Made by a program: the position numbers and the translations under genes
The notes under the pieces: model-generated
Told to the model about the DNA's origin: nothing
The model's database searches: none
The model's input: only the letters and a program-made list of their open reading frames with translations
Assembly (NCBI GenBank): GCA_963930775.1
Contig: OZ005693.1
Coordinates: forward strand, 4,526,001 to 4,590,000
DNA length: 64,000 nucleotides
Direction: 5' to 3'
Source: Cliona cf. orientalis
Taxonomy: Eukaryota > Porifera > Demospongiae > Clionaida > Clionaidae
Part shown: positions 52,601-61,600 of the stretch, in pieces
Numbering within the stretch: position 1 is the stretch's first letter
Layout of the letters: each line of letters opens with the position of its first letter

Positions 52601-55600
52601 CATTATAATAGGTATAGCTATACTTCCACAGCAAATTACCCATATGGAGGGTTGTTAGAGTGAAGGTTAAGCTCTAAATTGTACATGTAGTTGGATGTGG
52701 TGGCTTTTTGGTTTCTGTCGGCAGATGCGCATAACATTTATGACCATTAGCAAGAAGACAAAGGTAGCTACTGATTGAATTTGAAACAGATGATGTGTGT
52801 AGAGAATTTAGAGCAAAAAAACTTGTGCACGTGAAATGTACAGAACACACCGCAACAATGACACCATGGGGGACGGTGCTTTGGGTGGTCGAGTACCCGT
52901 CCCCTTTGCTCTTGGCCTAGTTGATATAGTCCATAAAACAGCCTTCTCCAGCATCCTTATAGCTACTCCAAATGCTACATGCGTGCGCAATCTCTATACT
53001 TTCTCTGCATAGCTACCGTGAATCACGAATATTTCGTGTCTAAAATATTTCATGCAATAAATTTTCACGTTAAATAATTTTCGGACAAACGACCCTGTAC
53101 CGCATTATCATAAATATTGCGCATGTATTTCGTGCGTTTAATTTTGCACAAGCCAGGCTGTCCGAAAATATTTTAATAACGTAATATTCGTGATTTACGG
53201 TATTTGGTGGGCAAAACTCAAGAAAAATGATGAAGTAAGGTATAATTATAATATTATTATTATTATGACACAAATAGCTAGTTTACTAGTTATTTTTACT
53301 TGGCTTATGGTCTGTAATGTGCATAGCTACATTTTACAGTCAGAGAGAGGGGGCTTTTACACGAGACAAAACTACCTACGTAGGAACTTGAGCCAAAAAA
53401 GCAGGGGGGAGGGCGGTGTAATTATGATCATAATAGTTACTCCTTGAAAATCCATATTATTGCTATAATTAGTACTGTACCGTTGTAAATGATAGTCATT
53501 GCTTGTTCACCCCTGAACTCGGTATAGCTTCATACATGATATTTCATGTAGCCATATACCGTATTTCCTCGAAATCTCTCCCGCGGCGAGATTTAATTTC
53601 ACCCTGCGGCAAGATTTCAAGGGCGGCGACTAGTCTACTCACCCGCCTCGCGCCTGCTTTCGATAGTGCGAATCGCGTGCGTGCGCCTGCATTCCGCGTA
53701 CTTTGAATCCGACGACCCTTTTCCATGCGGCGAGATTTCGAGGCCGGCATTTATTGAAACCAACCTCCTTATAGGTGCGGTGAGATTTCGAGGGCGGTGG
53801 GATTTCGAGGTATGGCGAGATTTCGAGGAAATACGGTATGTATGCATGCAAGTGTAATATTATGTAGCAATAAATACCTGTGGCAAGTGCTTAGCCACCT
53901 TGACATGAACGGGAGCCTTTTCTCCAGGATTTAGCTTTATAATCTGTACTTTGGAATGGTAGAGGTGAGAAAAGACATGGCATATTTTCTCCTTAACGTC
54001 ATAAATGCTAAGAGTCGGTGATAATCCACACTTGATTAGGATGTTTTTCATGTCATCAAGATAATGCTGTAAACACTTCTCCTGATAATTATTGAATGTC
54101 TTGTCTGGGGTTTCTTGTGACCTCCAGATCATTTTCAGAGCTTTTGATCCAAACCAAGACTTTGGTTGCGGCATTATAACACCATCAAATTGATGAAAAT
54201 CATCTAATGTTTTAGTGTATAAACAAAATTATCAACTTAAGGCAGATGAAAAAGGGTAGATCTGTTCATAGACTGCCGTCAATGCCCGTCATTGGTATAG
54301 GAAATGCAGAAACAAGCATATATTGTGCTTTTTGTGCACTATAATCATTCTGGTTTACAGTATAGGAGTCATGGGGGGGGGGGGGGGGGTGGGGAGGGGG
54401 AAGGAGGAAGGGGACCGACAGCCCACCCCCTCAATTGATTTCCACTTGCTGGTTTAATTGGGGGCGAGCATGACTGAGCCCCTCAGTTGATCATTTGCAA
54501 GAAGTTTGTTTGTCCATCTGTCCATGTGTCCAGTTTGACTAAATGAGCATGCACGCGAAAATAACACGTGTTCTCTATTGTGCCACACCTCTTTGCCAAT
54601 TATTTGTGCATGCTCAATTGATCAGTGTCAAAGGATATCGAGAACTTGGGAAGAAAGACCAAGAATCAGGATGTTGGATGCAACATTAGCTACAGGGAAC
54701 GAACTGGACAGAGAAGACAGCAACAAAGAGTGAGCAAAGAGAACTTGGGATGAAAGCATACATGTAAATGACGAACGAACGGATCAGTACGTCACAGTAG
54801 TTTTATCAGTATGTTCAAGCTAGTTGCTCGCTAATAAACTCATATTTTTAAGTCCATTGCTAAGTAGTCGAGTCTTGAAAAAGGACAAAAGGACGGCCAG
54901 AGCCATAGAACCCAAGATGCACGTGTGCTAACATCGCGATGTCGCTTGCATAATAATTATTAATTTTGTGCATAGCTACGAGTGTCATGCACACGCAAGC
55001 TCGTGAACGCTCGCCCCCACAATGAAATACATCACACTTAGTCTAGTAATTATTATTAAACAAGAACAAAGTGGGCTGGCCTGTGAGTCGCCTGGTGACA
55101 TTATGCTGTGCTGTATACTACGCCTATAGCACTATCAATAACGCATGAAGGTCACAGTATTGACTCTTGTGAAGCAGCGGCTTTTTGAAACAGACAGGAG
55201 AACAAAATTATGTTAGCTGCACAGAGTGTAGACAACATCCCTCACAACCCACATTCATAAAGTACCTTTTGAGTAAAATCCTTCAATCATTGTACACCTA
55301 CAAGCAGGCTGCTCCTCGTGAGAAAGAAACTCGAAAGGAATATCACTCATATCCACTGAAGATTCAGCAGATCCGTCACGAATTACATATCGGTAAGCAA
55401 CCGCTTCATTCACTAACTCCATTGGAAGCTGCAGTGTACACTGAAACTCTGCCAATCCAGAGTGCAATTTTCTGAAATGAAAATAGAATATGCAGCACTA
55501 ACATGTAAAGTTCCTGCATACCTAAGATTGACAAATTCATTGGACATATAGACAAAGTAGGTTGCTACTGCTTGCTATATCTACTTATTGCTATCCATTA

Positions 55601-58600
55601 TCTGTTTGTTATCATCAGTAGTAAATTGGGACTGTCATATTTAGCACATGTGTCGGAATCATTGAGAAGCTGACAGTGTGATTGAGATCGAGTAGCACAT
55701 TGACTAGCTACACCCTCTAATTCTGTACATGATTTGGCACATGGTAAGCGCCAAGGCAGTGAAAATTGGTGCTTATCCAGGAGCCTACGGTATATAATAT
55801 ATTACTGTTTCATGAGTAAAGCTCCACCATCTTTATTCCAACCACCTAGCGTTGGATCACCAAAGCGAATAGTCATCAGCGAGTTATCATTCCAATTCCA
55901 AGCACTTAATGGCACTATTGCATGAAAGGTCACACTCAAGGATGAATCCAGTGGTAGAGCTAGATCTGTTCCTGATCCTGATTCTTTTGGAGAACTGGTA
56001 TAAAAGAAATGGGATAAAAGGTAAATTAAAGTAGCCTTACTCTAACCACTAGAGAAAAATTTCTCAATATTCTGAGAAATTTCATCTTCTTTGTCACATA
56101 GGTAGTCATGTTTGACAAAAAGTTTTCTCATAGAGCAGTTTGGACAACCATTTTCCATACCATGATAAACATGTGTGAAGTTACAGTAGGAGTCAAAAAA
56201 AACGGTGACGCTTCCGTTCCGTTCTGTCCCGTTCAGACGCCGTTGCACCGTTCATGCCAGCCGTTCCGTTTCCGTTCCTTATGCACACGTGCATAATTAG
56301 TAATTGGGTGTGATCTTTCGACGTGCAAAAAAAATTAAGGACAGCTCGTTGACTCGCCGACTAGAATCGATAGTTTCATACTGCTATGGTCTTCTAAACT
56401 GTTCTGGGGCAGTTTACTACTGCCGCTCTTCGATTTTGAGCAAGTTCTGCGATTGAGGCTCGACTGGGTTCAAAGTCTGCTATCGACGATCGATCGATCT
56501 AGCATTGCCAATCGACTCTGATTGCTTCCAAATGCGATCGCTTGGATAGAGCGACGCTTCTTTTGGCTTTCTTAGGCTTTTGAGGCGTCATTTTCGTGCT
56601 AGCTACGATTGGAATAGTCGACTGCATTTTCCGTCGCGTTGCCTCCGCCCGTCCCGTTTCCATTCTTGGGCATGGGGAACGGCCGTTTCACTTCCGTCTG
56701 AACGGGACGGAACGGAACGGAACGGAAGCGTCACCGTTTTTTTGACTCCTACTGTAGTAGCTAATTCAGGGATTCAGAATCATTATTAATTTTAAACAGC
56801 TCATTTGTCATCATATCTTCCATTGTATATTGTGTTAAAACCTCAAAAGATCACCATTAATGAAGTATTAATAGGATCATCAATAATTAACCACCTTCAG
56901 ATAGTATACTTACAGATTTGCAGAAGTTTGATTTTCTTGTTGCAATGTCATTACACCTTGATTTGGAGGACTAGCCAATGATTCTTCATCGTATGATTGC
57001 TACATAACAAAATAAATTTTACTGTAGCAACATTGGATAATCAATTCTGCTTAACAGACCATGCACATGCATGGCATATCTTGGGCTTGTGATCATATAC
57101 ATGGTGGTTCCATATTCAAGATAGCAATTATAGTGCATAATGGTGCATATTCTCCTGAGACTGGAAAGTGGTCAAACATGCACAGTACATCACAATATAC
57201 CCCTGCCCCCTCTTGGAGTTTCTCTTCATGGTTAATCTCTAGCTTATTTTTCATCCATAACATTAATTTTCTGATGCCAATTATGTAGCAAGAAGGTTGG
57301 ATATGAGTAGCTTAAAAGCTAATACTTATCATCTAAAGTGTCTACTCTCATTCTCAGCCTTGAGAACTGATAAACCAAATTCTTGTGATAATGTGAAGTC
57401 ATGACATGCAGGAAATAAGAATTGAACTGTGAGCTAACTATGGTAATATACACTGTATCATATGATCGTTTGCTACGTAGTAATTTGCTATATATGGCTG
57501 TTCATTGATTGATGTATTATGCTTATTGGTTACTGTGCTTACGTATATTATTCATTACATTGTGCATTTCAATTTTTTCTGTATCTTAATTTAAAAATAA
57601 ATGGCGTGCTAACTTTGCTGTGAAGCGTGTCGTTGAATCCGCTTGCATCCGAGAGAGAAGTCTAACAATAGCATTGTGAACAACTACCAAGCATGTGCAC
57701 TAACAACAAAAATACTGGTATCCTTGCAACCGAGCAAGTAGTCACCAGCTAGCGGAATACAGAACCGAACCGAACCTGAAGTTATGTACATCTTAATTCA
57801 GGCAGATGAAACTTGACCTGCAGGTTGATTGAAGCACAGATGTGAAGGCGTGGAAAATCCATCTATCAGAGCTGGATAAACAAGCACAGACAGAGCAGGT
57901 CCAAGCCTTGACACATTCAAAGCTCTCACGATCGTTGAAACCTCAGCCTCACTGACACTCACAGAGGAAACACAAAAGAAATAGTCATGGCCTATAACTT
58001 GATAGCCAAGCAGATCAAGGGCACTCTCAATAATGCATCTGACGTGTTATCACAGAATCCCGTCTCAGACCCTCTATAGCACAAGATGTTAGCAGAAGCA
58101 ATGTTAACCACACCCACAGGCAGTGGCGTAAGATTTTATTTTTGAGTAGGGAACGCAGGCTATGCCCACCACAAATCTAAGGGGGTCTGGGCCAGGGCAT
58201 GCTCCCCCTCCCAAGGAAAATTTAGATTTTCACATCTTCTTAGAGCGATTCTGGTGCATTCTGAGCACAAATGTGACCTGCTATAAGAAAAGGGACCATT
58301 CATGGTAGTATGAAAACACGACCAACTTTTATCATGATACTGATGGCCAACTTGCTTCCCACAAAATTAATGTAGTAGTGATATACTTGTATCAGTGTAT
58401 AGACACAAACAAGTATGTTTGATGTTACAACCATGGGACAGTGTGACTGAACACTACTAATAGCATGCTTTGTACAACAGTGCAAAATTTTATCTGCTAA
58501 GGCTTCCAGGTTCTAGCCTGAATAGGAACCAGCGACCACTTAGGTATATGAGCTGACATTTGAGAAGTATATTTTCTGACGCTTGAGTGTAGCGAATTAG

Positions 58601-61600
58601 GCAGAAAATAAGCTCTTATTGTTGCACTATAGCTGCATGCATATAGTGTGCATGCGCACAAGGTGGAAGGTGGCGCCTGGCAGCTAGCTAGCGCCTGTAA
58701 TTGCATTCTTGTAAGACAAGACGGAGACAAGCAAGGGCTGGTTGAATCCAGTTTAGGCTGGCAGAGCCAATGTGTTGGCATAAAATGGGCCTGCAGGGCT
58801 GGAAATAGCCACTCTCGCAACAGTTCCATTGTTGCCCAGCAAAGTTTCCAATGGTAACAAATTATAATAATATTTGTATTATTAATTTGTTGGGGGTGGT
58901 ATTTTCTTTACATTGTTCTCGAGTGAAATGCAGAAGATATGGACATGAAGCACCAACATCCCTGGAGTGGCTAATTGTAGTGATGCACAAGAGACCAGGA
59001 CCAACCGCAAGCTCCGTATATATTATATACACGGACTGACACAGGAGTGGCTGTTATATAGTTTTGTCACTGCTACTATATTATATTTAATTTTAGCCTG
59101 GGATGTATTTCTTTTCCGGTTTTTTCCTCTCTTATTTTTCCTCAATAAACGAGGTTTTTTGGAGAGGTTTTTTTTCATGGCTATATTGGCTAGCATAGCC
59201 AAAATTAAAAGTGCAATACTCACAGCCCATCCCAGTTACTGTTAGGCTTACTATTTCTTTGTGTATTAGTACTTGATACACTGTGATGTTTGTCACTATA
59301 CTTTGCTGGCTCGGCTCGCACTGCTGTTGCCATTCCCAATAATTGAGGTGTCAATAATGGATTGCATGCACGGGGGGCTTAAATGAGAGGGGTGGGCATT
59401 CAAGTGGTAGTCCTCCACAAGCTATAAGAGGAAAATTTTCCATGAATTGAATGGAGATCGCCATGCATGAAGTAACTTGGATATACATGAGGTGGTCTGG
59501 TTTGGAGAAAATGCTGGAATAGATGGGTATGTAATCCGTTCTCAAAAGTATCAATAATCTTGGGAACTGATGTTCCTAGAGAACACTATGCATGACCTTC
59601 TGGCAACTTTTAAAATACCCTGATTACTATGAAACAGCCCAGTAAAATACAAATGGACGTATTGCCGAGGTAGGGATGGACAGATCCATGGATAAAGAAG
59701 AACAACATGGGAGAGCTCCACTAACGGATTGATATGACTGACAAGACTGCACAGTGTTGCCAAACATCTTGTGACCGACAACGGGTTACAGATTGTTACC
59801 CCATGTGCCTACATGCGCAGCAAGGGGTAAAACAATCGTCTATGCTAGGTAATGGTCACCACAAGAACATGCATGTCTGCTCGTATCCATAAGATGATAA
59901 AATAATAACAGGCCCTGCAAGATGCAAAATGCACGCGGGGTATGTGCTCCACAGAGCTCTAGTTGTGAGTGTTTAACAACACTAACAGGAAAAAAGCACA
60001 CCTAATCAAGGTCAAAGCATAATCCATGTTTGTACAATGGTTTCAAACATATTATTACGTGACCTGCTCAGAGAAAAGGGACCACTTGGGATATTTCATA
60101 AAAATTGAGTTTTTGGCATAGATTGATAGCTCTGTGTGTGTTGAATCCAATGATGCAAGTTTCATGAAAAAATATTGATCATAAGTGGAGTTATGACCAT
60201 TTTTATGCACTTGGGTAGGTACATTCCTTTTTTCAGAAAATGTACATCTTTTGTATTAAATTGTATGTGTCCAAGCAATTGTTTTCACCCATAATACATA
60301 ACCATAGCATATCAATATGAAGCCAAAATCCTATATTTTCTGGTAGAGTAAAAAACAGAATATAAATTTTCCCCACATTTTAGCTATTATTGGAAAATGT
60401 CATTTTATCCCGAGTGGTCCCTTTTCTCAGAGCAGGTCACATAATATTATCAATACTCCAAAGAGATGGTAGTTACTTCAGAAGGCTACTAGTTTAACAT
60501 GCTGTTGAGTGCAGAGCTATCATGCAGCTGATATTAAATAATGCATTATTGTTTTTGCCAGATGCTGATGACATTGATGATACGACAATTCCAATGGTTG
60601 TCACTGTCCCTTGTAAGATAGTTCCACTGTTGTTAGTCAACATTTGGTACACGTTCAGATGATTGATGCTAAGTGTATAGCTATATTGCTAGCTACCCCA
60701 ACCAGTAGTACAAAGCTTCTATTCATTCTATACAGACGATAATGCTATCTCCAATGTTTACAGCAAGGGTGCTTAAAGGAAATGCATGGCTGTTAAAAAG
60801 TCCACCACAGAGTTCACATAAACTGAAACTATTCCCAATAAAATACAGCATTCCATCACCAATAGACAAACATGTTTATAATACAGACTATTAGGCCAAT
60901 GGGGACCACACTAATAAGAAATACATTTTCATTAGATATGCATATCCTATCAAGAAGCACTGGCTGGTCTCTAATAGTACTGATGGTGCATTATACGCGA
61001 TTAGTGAACTTTATCCCCATAGATGAGAAGATGTGATCACTTTTAATTATCCCGCACGCATGCGCAAGGGGTAAAGTAATCGGTCGTGTCGTCGTCGTTG
61101 TCGTTGTCGTTGTCATTAGCACAAAAATCGCCATATCTCGAGAAGTAGGCATCTAAGCGACTCGTAAATACAACGAATCAATCGAATTCGGTGAAAAACT
61201 GGCTTCAGTGAGCGTCAAATCGAGGGATATGGTCCACGAGCGTCACAAATAGTGCCTTTTTGTTGGCCACCATAGCCATGCCTATCGACAGTACCCATCA
61301 ATGCATGATGCATGCCCATTGTGCTTTCTGCTCGTGCGCACAACCATATGACTGGTAAAGATCGTTGATGTTCTAAATAATGCTCGTGACTTCTATAGTG
61401 ACTGAAATCTGAAGCCCCATGGAACTAATCACTATGTAAGATAATATAGGTACAAGTTCATAACTTCCTAGTCTGGGTGCAGAGAGCACTGTTTTATGTG
61501 TTACCGGGACAACTAAGCAGCATCATAATTTTCCATTTATAGCTACTTCTCTCAAGTTCACAAAATTATAGTCATGCACCAAAAGTAAATCTTTAGATTG

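Larger units (their letters stand above)
53878..56999 (-). other. RNF213: RNF213 exons 2-6: linker and carbohydrate-binding-like domain
   Basis: Exons 56999-56914, 56126-56047, 55977-55806, 55471-55266 and 54203-53878 follow one another in consistent phase (0,2,1,2,1,0). The segment VTFHAIVPLSAWNW..MTIRFGDPTLGGW..AYRYVIRDG matches the CBM20-like domain of RNF213 (human VFFHAIISLHF, VFIRGGEEFG, PYKYVIYNG). The next exon (QPKSWFGSKALKMIW) leads toward the stalk. A 571-bp transposon sits in the intron between the first two of these exons. Confidence 0.75.

Noticed and set aside
53544-53857. Several overlapping 63-70 codon frames on both strands
   Set aside because: They lie inside the MITE at 53559-53836, whose CpG-rich inverted subrepeats create open frames on both strands.
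56580-56789. 69-codon plus-strand frame
   Set aside because: It is contained in the terminal repeat and interior of the Tc1/mariner-like MITE 56184-56754.
61083-61117. CRISPR-like short repeats
   Set aside because: It is a GTCGTT microsatellite. There are no spacers or regular repeat-spacer structure anywhere in the window.
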